Shown one piece after another: positions 13,891 through 22,430 of a stretch of 45,127 nucleotides of DNA (within the stretch, counting starts at the first letter, position 1; every line of letters begins with the position of its first letter). The notes under the pieces were generated by a model. That model was not told where the DNA came from. It saw only the letters and a list, made by a program, of their open reading frames with translations, and searched no databases. The position numbers were made by a program, and so were the translations under genes. This stretch comes from Bacteroides pyogenes DSM 20611 = JCM 6294 (GTDB taxonomy: Bacteria > Bacteroidota > Bacteroidia > Bacteroidales > Bacteroidaceae): the NCBI RefSeq assembly GCF_000428105.1, contig NZ_KE386624.1:90004-135130 (forward strand), given 5' to 3'.

Positions 13891-15288
13891 ATGATTTCAA
13901 CCGATACGATTTGCGCCATCGCTACCGCACAGGGAGGAGCCATCGGCATCATCCGCGTCTCCGGTCCGGAGGCGGTTTCCATAACCGGAAGCATCTTCAA
14001 ACCGACAGGCTCCCGCCCTCTCGATAAGCAGGATGCTTACAAAATCACTTTCGGGCGCATATATGACGGCGACGAAGTGGTAGACGAAGTACTGGTCAGC
14101 CTGTTTCGCGCCCCCCACTCCTACACCGGCGAAGACTGCACGGAGATAGCCTGCCACGGTTCGCCCTACATCTTGCAGCAAGTGTTGCAGTTGCTCATCG
14201 GCAAAGGATGCCGCATGGCAGAGCCCGGAGAATATACCCGACGCGCGTTTATGAACGGCAAGATGGATTTAAGTCAGGCGGAAGCGGTGGCCGATCTGAT
14301 CGCCTCCACCTCGGCAGCCACTCACCGGCTGGCGATGAACCAGATGAGAGGAGGCTTCAGCAAGGAGCTTGCCGGACTTCGGGACAAGCTCCTACACTTC
14401 ACCTCGATGATCGAACTCGAACTCGACTTCAGCGAAGAGGATGTGGAGTTTGCCGACCGGAGCGCCCTGAAAGCCCTTGCCGGGGAGATAGAGCGTGTCA
14501 TCACCCGGCTGGCGCATTCGTTCAGCGTGGGCAACGCCATCAAGAACGGCGTTCCCGTAGCCATCATCGGCGAGACCAATGCCGGCAAGTCGACTCTGCT
14601 CAACGTGCTGCTGAACGAGGAGAAAGCGATTGTGAGCGACATCCACGGCACTACGCGCGACGTGATAGAAGACACGGTGAACATCGGAGGCGTCACCTTC
14701 CGTTTCATCGACACGGCAGGCATCCGCGACACCAAAGACACGATCGAGAGTTTGGGCATCGAACGTACGTTCCGGAAGCTCGATCAGGCGGAAATCGTGC
14801 TTTGGATGGTCGACTCCTCACGCGCCTCCTCGCAAATCGCCCAACTCTCGCCCCGCATCCTTCCACGCTGCGCAGGCAAACGCCTCATCGTCGTATTCAA
14901 CAAATGCGATCTGATAAACACGGAAGAGCAGACATCGCTCTCTGCCCTGCTGAAGGACTTCCCCCAAGAGAACACCGCGCACATCTTCCTGTCGGCACGC
15001 CGGCACACGAATACCGACAAGCTCCAGCAAATGTTAGTGGATGCCGCCCGCCTGCCCTCTGTGACGCAAAACGACATCATCGTGACCAACGTCCGCCACT
15101 ACGAAGCTCTCACCAAAGCGTTGGACGCCATCCGCCGCGTACAAGACGGTCTCGCCTCGCAAATCTCAGGCGACTTCCTCTCGCAAGACATCCGCGAGTG
15201 CATCTTCTACATCTCCGATATAGCCGGCGAAGTGACAAACGACATGGTGCTTCGGAATATATTTAAGAATTTTTGTATTGGCAAATAG
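13891..15288 (+). CDS. mnmE: tRNA modification GTPase MnmE (TrmE)
   Basis: 465 residues, full length. N-terminal folate-binding domain (TICAIATAQGGAIGIIRVSG, then HGSPYILQQVLQLL, then EPGEYTRRAFMNGKMDLSQAEAV). G domain from about 220 with G1 GETNAGKSTLLN, G2/G3 GTTRDVIEDT and DTAGIRDTKD, G4 NKCD. The C-terminal tail FCIGK carries the conserved Cys. With MnmG it installs the cmnm5/mnm5 group on U34 of tRNAs. The start is the ATG at 13891; the upstream in-frame extension overlaps the phosphorylase gene and is a shadow. Confidence 0.97.
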   Translation: MISTDTICAIATAQGGAIGIIRVSGPEAVSITGSIFKPTGSRPLDKQDAYKITFGRIYDGDEVVDEVLVSLFRAPHSYTGEDCTEIACHGSPYILQQVLQLLIGKGCRMAEPGEYTRRAFMNGKMDLSQAEAVADLIASTSAATHRLAMNQMRGGFSKELAGLRDKLLHFTSMIELELDFSEEDVEFADRSALKALAGEIERVITRLAHSFSVGNAIKNGVPVAIIGETNAGKSTLLNVLLNEEKAIVSDIHGTTRDVIEDTVNIGGVTFRFIDTAGIRDTKDTIESLGIERTFRKLDQAEIVLWMVDSSRASSQIAQLSPRILPRCAGKRLIVVFNKCDLINTEEQTSLSALLKDFPQENTAHIFLSARRHTNTDKLQQMLVDAARLPSVTQNDIIVTNVRHYEALTKALDAIRRVQDGLASQISGDFLSQDIRECIFYISDIAGEVTNDMVLRNIFKNFCIGK

Positions 15289-15370
15289 CGGAACTCATAT
15301 CCTGCATCATTTTCAGTCAGAATCCCAGCCAATTGGTCTTTGTAGAGTATATGAATATAATAACTGATCC
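15289..15370 (-). pseudogene. Remnant of a HipA/HipN-type N-terminal domain
   Basis: On the reverse strand, from about 15347 down to the mnmE stop, one frame reads LYKDQLAGILTENDAGYEF followed by RYLP. This is the hallmark of the HipA N-subdomain (short beta strands with the L-AG-L-E and Y-F-Y pattern). A stop precedes it, and downstream it runs into antisense mnmE sequence, so only a fragment survives. The next 80 bp upstream on that strand are open but unrecognised. Probably the scar of a toxin-antitoxin or HipN gene lost next to the tRNA-Cys gene. Confidence 0.5.
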
Positions 15371-15451
15371 ATTATACTTTACCAGCTCCTTGAAAATCTT
15401 ATAATTCACTGAAGCATCATTGCTTTTAATTCTCTTTTAGTCCTAAAAAGA

Positions 15452-15498
15452 AAAACTCCTGTAACATGTACTGAAATTCAGTCTGTTACAAGAGTTTT
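15452..15498 (-). terminator. Rho-independent terminator after tRNA-Cys
   Basis: Read leftward, AAAACTC and TGTAACA blocks pair with TGTTACA and GAGTTTT across an inner ACTGAA/TTCAGT palindrome, followed by a T-rich run (TTTTTCTTTTT). It closes the tRNA-Cys transcript. Confidence 0.8.
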
Positions 15499-15502
15499 AT
15501 GA

Positions 15503-15573
15503 GGTTCCTGGCGGATTCGAACCGCCGTACACGGTTTTGCAGACCGCTGACTAAGCCACTCATCCAAGGAACC
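15503..15573 (-). tRNA. tRNA-Cys (GCA)
   Basis: Reverse strand, 71 nt. Acceptor GGTTCCT pairs with AGGAACC. The anticodon stem GCGGT/ACCGT holds the loop CTGCAAA with anticodon GCA, and the T arm is GGCGG-TTCGAAT-CCGCC. CCA is not encoded. It has its own promoter box (TACCTTTG) upstream and a terminator downstream, and follows the Feo genes in the same direction. Confidence 0.95.
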
Positions 15574-15595
15574 AAATCTTTTTCGATTGCGGTTG

Positions 15596-15603
15596 CAAAG
15601 GTA
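15596..15603 (-). promoter_or_regulatory. -7 box (TACCTTTG) for tRNA-Cys
   Basis: Reverse-strand TACCTTTG lies 22 bp before the tRNA 5' end, with a TTGG about 18 bp further upstream. The tRNA therefore need not depend on feo transcription. Confidence 0.65.
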
Positions 15604-15625
15604 GTGTTTTTTTTATAATAACCAA

Positions 15626-15841
15626 CTATCCGCAACACTTTTTCTTTGAACTTTTTTTCTGAGACTTACATTCATTCCGCTTCTTTTCCATCAGTTCCTT
15701 TAATTCACAACCTGTTACGCAGGTAGAACAGGGATTTTTATTCGCTTCGGCTCGGCGAAAAAAAAGAAGCACTCCATATAAAACACGGATTATACAGAAC
15801 AAAACAATTATCCCGACAACCCATTCCTGCCAATTACTCAT
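15626..15841 (-). CDS. FeoB-associated Cys-rich membrane protein
   Basis: 71 residues. One membrane segment (WVVGIIVLFCIIRVLYGVLLFF, about 7-28), then NKNPCSTCVTGCELKEL and a Lys-rich tail ending KKKCCG. The single TM plus C-x2-C-x3-C arrangement is the small protein commonly encoded next to feoB (PF12669 type). It lies 84 bp downstream of feoB in the same direction. It may bind iron or a metal at the inner face of FeoB; this is inferred from location and cysteines. Confidence 0.85.
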   Translation of the reverse strand: MSNWQEWVVGIIVLFCIIRVLYGVLLFFRRAEANKNPCSTCVTGCELKELMEKKRNECKSQKKSSKKKCCG

Positions 15842-15925
15842 ATAAATTCTCCTTTTTTATCGGACGGCAAAGAAAACGAAAAACCAACAGCGGCATAACT
15901 CGTTTTCAAAGCCTGTCTCTGACAA

Positions 15926-18412
15926 TTAAACAAACAAGCTCCCTATCTGATAAACGGCGAAGGAAAGCAGCCAAGCCAGCAAAGTGGTATAAGTAGCCGC
16001 AAAAAGCGCCCATTTCCAACTGCCGGATTCCTGCTTGATAGCCGCCAATGTTGCGATGCAGGGAAAATAAATCAAAACGAACAGCATGTAGCAAAAAGCG
16101 ACCAAAGGGGTAATGGAAATCCGTTCGGACAAGCTGACAGTATCGACATCGGAATCGCCCGCATAGAGAACGCCCAACGTACTGACAACCAACTCCTTTG
16201 CCCCCGCTCCCGACAACAAACCTATGCCCAACTTCCAGTCGAACCCCAAAGGCTTGATAATCGGTTCCATCGCACGCCCCAGCTGACCGATGTAAGAGTT
16301 TTCCTGTTGCTCTACAACGGTAGGATACGTCTCATGATTGGGATAATATCCCAAAAACCAGATAATGATAGAAGCAATCATAATAATTCCGCCCATTTTC
16401 CGCAAGTATTGTGCTCCTTTCTCCCACGTGTGGCGGAAAATAGATTTTGCGGTCGGCATACGGTAAGGGGGAAGCTCCATGACAAATGGAGAATCATCGC
16501 CTTTCACCAAAAACTTGCTGAACAACCGGGCAAACAGTACAGCCAGCAAGATACCGATGACATAAATGCTTAGCAACACCAGGCTGGCGGTACCGGGAAA
16601 GAAAGCTCCGACCAGCAACAAATAGACGGGCAAGCGGGCACTGCAAGACATCAACGGGTTAATCAACATGGTGATAAGACGGCTTTTCCGGTTTTCGATG
16701 GTGCGAGACGCCATTACTGCCGGCACATTACACCCGAATCCCATGACCAAAGGGATAAAAGACTTGCCGTGCAACCCCATCTTATGCATAATTTTATCCA
16801 TAATAAAGGCGGCGCGGGCCATATATCCCGAATCTTCCATCAGCGAAATACAAAAATAGAGAATGAGAATGTTGGGGAGAAAGACAATCACACCCCCTAC
16901 TCCTCCTATAATTCCATCGACGATCATATCCTTCAAAGGTCCGTCGTTCATGTATCCGCGCACAAAATCTCCAAACTTCTCAACCATCCATACAATTCCT
17001 TGCATAGGGTACTCGCCCAATACGAAAGTAGCCTGAAACATCAGGAACATGAAAAGAAAAAAAATGGGATATCCCCAGAAACGATGCGTTACAATCGCGT
17101 CGATCATCTTGGTGGTTTGTTGCTTCTCCAAATGGTTGTCAGTGAAAGTCTCTTTCAAAGCTCCGCTGATAAAAGCATATTTGGCATCTGTTATAGCCGA
17201 TTCGCATTCTTCACCGTTTGTCTCTTTATATCGTTTCGACATTTTATCGCGCATTCCGATAATTTTGTTGCCATTGGGCAATTGAAGTACCAGCCGCTCT
17301 ATATCCTTATCATTCTCCAACAATTTAATGGAAAGAAAACGGGTGGAATATTTATGACGGATAGATTCATTCTCCGAAACCTCTTCTTTCACGGCATCAA
17401 TCGCTTTCTCCAAATCGGGTCCGTGATTAATATGGATATGCCGGAAAACCCGTCCAGCCGACTCATGCGCATGCGTATAATCTTCCGGATGCTCTTCTTC
17501 ATGATGCTTGCGATACTCCAATGAATCGTGCCATTCCATCAATCCCTGGAGGACTTCGGGATTCATTTGCCCCTTTCTGTTGAAAAAATCGACACCTTCG
17601 TACAAGTTGATCACTACATGAAAGAGCGTATCTACACCCCTGTTTTTTTTACACACGGTAGGTATCATAGGGACACCGAATAGTTTGCTCAACAACCGAT
17701 AATCCAGTTGATTGCCGCTCGCCTCCAATTCATCATAAATATTAAGAGCCACCACCATGCGCACGTTCATGTCAATCAACTGAGTGGTGAGATAGAGATT
17801 GCGTTCCAAATTGGAGGAATCGACTACATTAATGATCACATCGGGAGTTTCGTCGATAATATAGCGACGCACATACAGCTCCTCAGGTGTATAAGCTGAT
17901 AAAGAATAAGTTCCGGGAAGGTCGATGAGACGAAAGTGGTACCCTTCGAAATCAAAATAGCCTTCTTTGGCATCCACTGTCACCCCACTATAATTACCCA
18001 CATGTTCGTGAGCTCCGGAAGCCAGATTGAACAAAGAGGTCTTGCCGCAATTCGGATTTCCCACCAATGCGACATTTATTGTGCGACGTTTTCCTAAAGC
18101 GATCTTCTTCAAGACCTCTTCCTTTACCGAAACATCTTCGGCCAATCCCTTATGATAAGCCGAATCCATCGCATTCTTTTCCGCCTCCTCTTCACTGATT
18201 ACTTCAATCATTTCGGCTTCCTGCCGACGAAGGGATATCTCGTAACCTAATATTTTATACTTTATCGGATCCCTTAAGGGAGCATTCAGTAACACCTCAA
18301 CCGTTTTGCCCTTAATAAAACCCATTTCCACAATACGCTTGCGGAAACCTCCGTGCCCCAGTACCTTGACTATCACACCTTTCTCACCTGTTCTCAGATC
18401 GGACAAACGCAT
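15926..18412 (-). CDS. feoB: Ferrous iron transporter, FeoA-FeoB fusion
   Basis: 828 residues from the ATG at 18412. An upstream TTG at 18433 is in frame but lies inside the TATCTTTG promoter box, so it cannot be the start. Residues 1-75 are a FeoA SH3-like domain (MRLSDLRTGEKGVIVKVLGH, then KRIVEMGFIKGKTVEV). The G domain follows with GNPNCGKTSLFN, DLPGTYSLSAYTPEE and a G4-like ALNIYDE. The membrane part has repeated Gate motifs such as VMGFGCNVPAVMASRTIENR and KELVVSTLGVLYAG. It imports Fe2+ across the inner membrane. The FeoA-FeoB fusion is usual in Bacteroidota. Confidence 0.97.
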   Translation of the reverse strand: MRLSDLRTGEKGVIVKVLGHGGFRKRIVEMGFIKGKTVEVLLNAPLRDPIKYKILGYEISLRRQEAEMIEVISEEEAEKNAMDSAYHKGLAEDVSVKEEVLKKIALGKRRTINVALVGNPNCGKTSLFNLASGAHEHVGNYSGVTVDAKEGYFDFEGYHFRLIDLPGTYSLSAYTPEELYVRRYIIDETPDVIINVVDSSNLERNLYLTTQLIDMNVRMVVALNIYDELEASGNQLDYRLLSKLFGVPMIPTVCKKNRGVDTLFHVVINLYEGVDFFNRKGQMNPEVLQGLMEWHDSLEYRKHHEEEHPEDYTHAHESAGRVFRHIHINHGPDLEKAIDAVKEEVSENESIRHKYSTRFLSIKLLENDKDIERLVLQLPNGNKIIGMRDKMSKRYKETNGEECESAITDAKYAFISGALKETFTDNHLEKQQTTKMIDAIVTHRFWGYPIFFLFMFLMFQATFVLGEYPMQGIVWMVEKFGDFVRGYMNDGPLKDMIVDGIIGGVGGVIVFLPNILILYFCISLMEDSGYMARAAFIMDKIMHKMGLHGKSFIPLVMGFGCNVPAVMASRTIENRKSRLITMLINPLMSCSARLPVYLLLVGAFFPGTASLVLLSIYVIGILLAVLFARLFSKFLVKGDDSPFVMELPPYRMPTAKSIFRHTWEKGAQYLRKMGGIIMIASIIIWFLGYYPNHETYPTVVEQQENSYIGQLGRAMEPIIKPLGFDWKLGIGLLSGAGAKELVVSTLGVLYAGDSDVDTVSLSERISITPLVAFCYMLFVLIYFPCIATLAAIKQESGSWKWALFAATYTTLLAWLLSFAVYQIGSLFV

Positions 18413-18430
18413 AACTCTCTTAATTTTCGG

Positions 18431-18462
18431 CAAAGATAATCCATTACTCCCGAGTGCGCAAA
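18431..18462 (-). promoter_or_regulatory. Promoter of feoAB (TTTG-N20-TATCTTTG)
   Basis: Reverse strand: TTTG at 18462-18459, 20 bp, TATCTTTG at 18438-18431, then 18 bp to the ATG at 18412. The transcript leader is therefore only about 10-15 nt. No Fur box is obvious by eye. Confidence 0.75.
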
Positions 18463-18589
18463 TTATTTAGATTGTTTTCAAATAGCAAGAAATACTTGCA
18501 AGCAAGCAAAGATTTAAATTGAACGAATATGATCTCTAAAACTACAAACGAAAAACCGGCTATCTGAACGAAATCAAAAGAATAATTAG

Positions 18590-18597
18590 TACCTTTG
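18590..18597 (+). promoter_or_regulatory. -7 box (TACCTTTG) 5 bp before the tilS start codon
   Basis: TACCTTTG ends five bases before the ATG at 18603. In Bacteroides the start of transcription falls about five to seven bases past this box, so the tilS mRNA would begin at or within a base or two of the AUG. Confidence 0.6.
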
Positions 18598-18602
18598 CCC
18601 CT

Positions 18603-19889
18603 ATGATAAAGAAACGGGTGAAACAATATATCGAAAAAGAAAAGTTATTCTCACCTGAGAGTAAAGTTTTTGTAGCATTAAGCGGCGGAGCCGACTCGGT
18701 AGCATTGTTGCGCCTACTCCATTCCATCGGTTACCGATGCGAAGCCGCGCATTGCAACTTTCATTTGCGAGGAACGGAATCCGATCGGGACGAACGGTTT
18801 GTCCGCAGGCTTTGCCGGGAATTAAGCATTCCGCTTCACACCACCCACTTCGATACAACGGGCTATGCCGCAGAAAAGCATGTCTCCATAGAAATGGCAG
18901 CAAGGGATCTGCGGTATGAATGGTTCGAAAAACTGCGAGTCGAATATCGGGCAGATGCCATCGCCGTAGCACATCATCAGGACGACAGTGTGGAGACAAT
19001 GCTACTAAACCTGATCCGGGGAACAGGAATCAAAGGCTTGCTCGGCATCCGCCCGCGCAACGGATCCATTGTCCGTCCGCTACTTTGCGCGACCCGGGAG
19101 GAAATCATCCGCTATTTGCGACACATCAAACAGGAATATGTAACCGACAGTACCAATACGGAAGACGAATATACCCGTAACAAAATCCGTTTGCACCTGC
19201 TTCCGCTGATGGAAGAGATTAATCCTTCGGTCAAAAAAAACTTGACGGAGACAGGGAGTTATCTGAACGAAGCTTATGCGATATACCACAAAGGTATTGC
19301 AGATGCCAAAGAACGGGTAATGACGCCGGAAGGAATCCGTATCGACAAATTACTCGAAGAACCGGCTCCTCGAAGCATTTTATTCGAGATTCTTCACCCG
19401 CTGGGTTTCAACCCTTCGCAAATCAATGATATCACCTCCGCCCTGCAAAGCCAGCCGGGAAAGATTTTCACCAACGAAAAATGGAGAGTGATCAAAGACC
19501 GCAGCCTTCTATTGATTGACCCCCTGCAATCGGAAGAAGAAGAAGAAGAGAATCCGCCTTTCCGGTTGATCAGTGAAGAAAAATCTTATACTCCCGATTT
19601 TCAGATTCCCCGGGGAAAAGAGTACGCCTGCTTCGACGCCGATAAACTGAACGCTCCCCTGCATTGCCGCAAGTGGCAGAAGGGAGATGTGTTTGTGCCC
19701 TTCGGCATGAAAGGGAAGAAAAAAGTAAGCGACTACCTGACCGACCATAAATTTTCAATCAAACAAAAAGAGCAACAATGGGTACTATGCTGCGGAGAAC
19801 ACATCGCATGGCTAATAGGCGAACGAACGGACGACCGATTCCGCATAGACGAGCACACACGACGGGTCGTAGTCTACCGCACTACCTGA
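18603..19889 (+). CDS. tilS: tRNA(Ile)-lysidine synthase TilS
   Basis: 428 residues. The PP-loop [18 protein letters not shown] (about 23-40) and the family signature [22 protein letters not shown] define the N-terminal ATP-pyrophosphatase domain. The C-terminal part with [20 protein letters not shown] and [10 protein letters not shown] is the TilS substrate-binding domain. It converts C34 of the tRNA-Ile(CAU) anticodon to lysidine and is essential. Divergent from feoAB, with a promoter box almost touching the start codon. Confidence 0.97.
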   Translation: MIKKRVKQYIEKEKLFSPESKVFVALSGGADSVALLRLLHSIGYRCEAAHCNFHLRGTESDRDERFVRRLCRELSIPLHTTHFDTTGYAAEKHVSIEMAARDLRYEWFEKLRVEYRADAIAVAHHQDDSVETMLLNLIRGTGIKGLLGIRPRNGSIVRPLLCATREEIIRYLRHIKQEYVTDSTNTEDEYTRNKIRLHLLPLMEEINPSVKKNLTETGSYLNEAYAIYHKGIADAKERVMTPEGIRIDKLLEEPAPRSILFEILHPLGFNPSQINDITSALQSQPGKIFTNEKWRVIKDRSLLLIDPLQSEEEEEENPPFRLISEEKSYTPDFQIPRGKEYACFDADKLNAPLHCRKWQKGDVFVPFGMKGKKKVSDYLTDHKFSIKQKEQQWVLCCGEHIAWLIGERTDDRFRIDEHTRRVVVYRTT

Positions 19890-19959
19890 CATTACAAAAA
19901 ACTTATTACCTTTTTCACATAAAAAACGTTTAATCGTACCGAATATAAAAAATATTTCC

Positions 19960-19967
19960 TATCTTTG
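19960..19967 (+). promoter_or_regulatory. -7 box (TATCTTTG) of rho
   Basis: TATCTTTG matches the consensus and lies 168 bp before the rho ATG, so the mRNA leader is about 160 nt long, unusual for this window. The leader holds a 14-bp perfect palindrome ATATGCATGCATAT (20040-20053) and a GTGGCT/AGTCAC stem just after it. Confidence 0.7.
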
Positions 19968-20135
19968 CCTCGTTGAATGAATTCCACTATTCAACCGATA
20001 TACAACATCCCAAAATCATAATTATTTGTAAGATACAATATATGCATGCATATCTGTGGCTTAAAGGCTGTAGTCACGTCACCCATATCTCAAAAAGATC
20101 AATAAGATAAAACTATTAATAACTTACCATACTAT

Positions 20136-22208
20136 ATGTATAACATCATTCAATTGAACGACAAAAACTTGTCGGAACTTCAAGTTATTGCCAAAGAATT
20201 GGGTATAAAAAAAACCGAATCTTTAAAAAAGGAGGAACTTGTTTATAAAATACTCGACGAACAGGCAATAGCCGGCGCTACTAAGAAAGTAGCGGCGGAC
20301 AAGCTGAAAGAGGAGCGCAAGGAAGAAAAGAAAAAGCGTTCACGCGTTGCCGCCCCTAAAAAAGAAGACAAAGTAATGTCGGCAACGAAAGAGGGAGAAA
20401 TAACCAAAACGAAAGCTACCACTCCCGCCCCGCAACCGACGGCGCTTCCGAAAGAAAAAACGGCAGGTAAAGAAAACGAAAGTTCTACCGCAGCAGAAAC
20501 AATGGAAAAAACAACCGAATCGAAGCGTAAAGTCGGACGTCCCCGTAAAGAAACGGCAAAGGCAAAGAAAGAAGCAGAAACTGTAGCAAAAACAGAGAAA
20601 ACAACCGAAGAAAAAACTGTCGCCGAGAAGAAAGCCGTTGTTGCAGACAATGTGCAGACAAGCAAAGAAACGGAGAAAAAAGCAGAAACACCTAAAACAA
20701 CTCCTCAACCGGTAACCAAGCCTACTAAGCCCACACCCGTAATCGATGAAGAAAGCGCTATTTTATCAAGCGCAGATGAAGATGATTTCATCCCCATCGA
20801 AGATTTGCCTTCCGAAAAAATCGAACTTCCCACCGAGCTTGTCGGCAAATTCGAAGCAACCAAAGCCGAACCCGTTCAAGCCACTGCCGAACCGGGAACC
20901 CCACCGCAACAGCGTCCGCGCATCGCCCGCCAACGCGACAACAACAATGCCGGAAACAACAACGCCCAACGCAACAATCCGCGTCAGCAAATGCAACGCC
21001 CTGCCCAGCAGAATAACTCAAACGAAAACACCCAGCCGCAGCAACAGGAGCGAAAAGCTCCCGAACCACGTGAAAAGGCTTACGAATTCGATGATATCCT
21101 GAGCGGAACAGGCGTGCTCGAAATTATGCAAGACGGATACGGATTCCTCCGTTCTTCGGATTATAATTACCTTTCTTCACCGGACGACATCTACGTATCG
21201 CAGTCTCAAATCAAACTGTTCGGCCTGAAAACAGGCGATGTGGTAGAAGGCGTCATTCGCCCGCCAAAAGAAGGAGAAAAATACTTCCCGCTGGTCAAAG
21301 TATCAAGAATCAACGGCCGGGATGCAGCATTCGTACGCGACCGTGTTCCATTCGAGCATCTGACCCCGCTCTTCCCGGACGAAAAGTTCAAGCTTTGCAA
21401 AGGAGGGTATTCCGATTCGATGTCTGCCCGCGTAGTAGACTTGTTTTCACCGATCGGCAAGGGACAGCGAGCATTGATCGTCGCCCAGCCGAAGACAGGT
21501 AAAACTATCCTGATGAAAGATATTGCCAATGCCATTGCTGCCAACCACCCGGAAGTTTACATGATTATGCTCCTGGTAGACGAACGCCCTGAAGAGGTAA
21601 CGGATATGGCACGCAGCGTAAATGCGGAAGTCATTGCGTCTACATTCGACGAACCTGCCGATCGCCACGTGAAGATAGCGGGCATCGTACTCGAAAAAGC
21701 CAAACGACTGGTAGAATGCGGACACGATGTGGTTATCTTCCTCGACTCCATTACCCGCTTGGCGCGCGCTTACAACACTGTATCTCCCGCCTCGGGCAAA
21801 GTTCTTTCCGGCGGTGTGGACGCCAATGCGTTGCACAAGCCGAAACGATTCTTCGGCGCAGCCCGTAACATCGAAAACGGCGGTTCGCTTACCATCATCG
21901 CCACTGCATTGATCGATACGGGTTCGAAAATGGACGAAGTGATTTTTGAAGAATTCAAAGGTACCGGCAACATGGAATTGCAGCTCGACCGCAACCTGTC
22001 CAACAAGCGTATCTTCCCGTCAGTCAATATTACGGCTTCCAGTACTCGGCGCGACGATCTGTTGCTCGATAAAACTACGCTCGACCGCATGTGGATATTG
22101 CGCAAATATCTTGCCGACATGAATCCTCTCGAAGCGATGGATTTCGTAAAAGACCGTTTGGAGAAAACCAAAGACAACGACGAATTCCTGATGAGCATGA
22201 ACAGTTAA
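20136..22208 (+). CDS. rho: Transcription termination factor Rho with long disordered insertion
   Basis: 690 residues, against about 420 in E. coli. Residues 1-45 are the Rho N-terminal helical domain ([20 protein letters not shown]). Residues about 46-310 are low-complexity: first Lys/Glu/Ala/Thr-rich, then Pro-rich, then Asn/Gln-rich. From about 315 the RNA-binding fold ([20 protein letters not shown]) and the ATPase ring follow, with [16 protein letters not shown] (Walker A), [15 protein letters not shown] (Walker B) and the Q/R-loop region. It terminates transcription by translocating on RNA. An insertion of this type is known to drive Rho phase separation in Bacteroides thetaiotaomicron. 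Followed by a small hairpin (22223-22242). Confidence 0.97.
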   Translation: MYNIIQLNDKNLSELQVIAKELGIKKTESLKKEELVYKILDEQAIAGATKKVAADKLKEERKEEKKKRSRVAAPKKEDKVMSATKEGEITKTKATTPAPQPTALPKEKTAGKENESSTAAETMEKTTESKRKVGRPRKETAKAKKEAETVAKTEKTTEEKTVAEKKAVVADNVQTSKETEKKAETPKTTPQPVTKPTKPTPVIDEESAILSSADEDDFIPIEDLPSEKIELPTELVGKFEATKAEPVQATAEPGTPPQQRPRIARQRDNNNAGNNNAQRNNPRQQMQRPAQQNNSNENTQPQQQERKAPEPREKAYEFDDILSGTGVLEIMQDGYGFLRSSDYNYLSSPDDIYVSQSQIKLFGLKTGDVVEGVIRPPKEGEKYFPLVKVSRINGRDAAFVRDRVPFEHLTPLFPDEKFKLCKGGYSDSMSARVVDLFSPIGKGQRALIVAQPKTGKTILMKDIANAIAANHPEVYMIMLLVDERPEEVTDMARSVNAEVIASTFDEPADRHVKIAGIVLEKAKRLVECGHDVVIFLDSITRLARAYNTVSPASGKVLSGGVDANALHKPKRFFGAARNIENGGSLTIIATALIDTGSKMDEVIFEEFKGTGNMELQLDRNLSNKRIFPSVNITASSTRRDDLLLDKTTLDRMWILRKYLADMNPLEAMDFVKDRLEKTKDNDEFLMSMNS

Positions 22209-22222
22209 CAAATACCTATCGA

Positions 22223-22242
22223 TTTCCGACATTTATCGGAAA
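22223..22242 (+). terminator. Possible weak terminator hairpin after rho
   Basis: TTTCCGA and TCGGAAA form a perfect 7-bp stem around a 6-nt loop 15 bp after the rho stop. There is no T-tract, so its strength is doubtful. Confidence 0.35.
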
Positions 22243-22387
22243 ACAAGAGTATTCGAATTACCAACGATGCACGCAAAACCGTATGACGGCAGCGCGCGAC
22301 ATCGGCGGTAATTCTTTATTTTGTACAAAATCCTTTCGTTTACGTTCAAAAAGTCGGCATACAAGCCGCCTGCTTCTTGTTTTTCGT

Positions 22388-22395
22388 TACTTTTG
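22388..22395 (+). promoter_or_regulatory. -7 box (TACTTTTG) of the sulfatase gene
   Basis: TACTTTTG lies 35 bp before the ATG at 22431 and fits the consensus; I see no clear -33 element. Confidence 0.5.
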
Positions 22396-22430
22396 TTTGA
22401 AAATCATTTTATCACTTAATTCTAACCGGA

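Noticed and set aside
18413..18433. Upstream TTG start for feoAB
   Set aside because: It lies inside the TATCTTTG promoter box, so it would not be transcribed; the ATG at 18412 gives the normal FeoA start.
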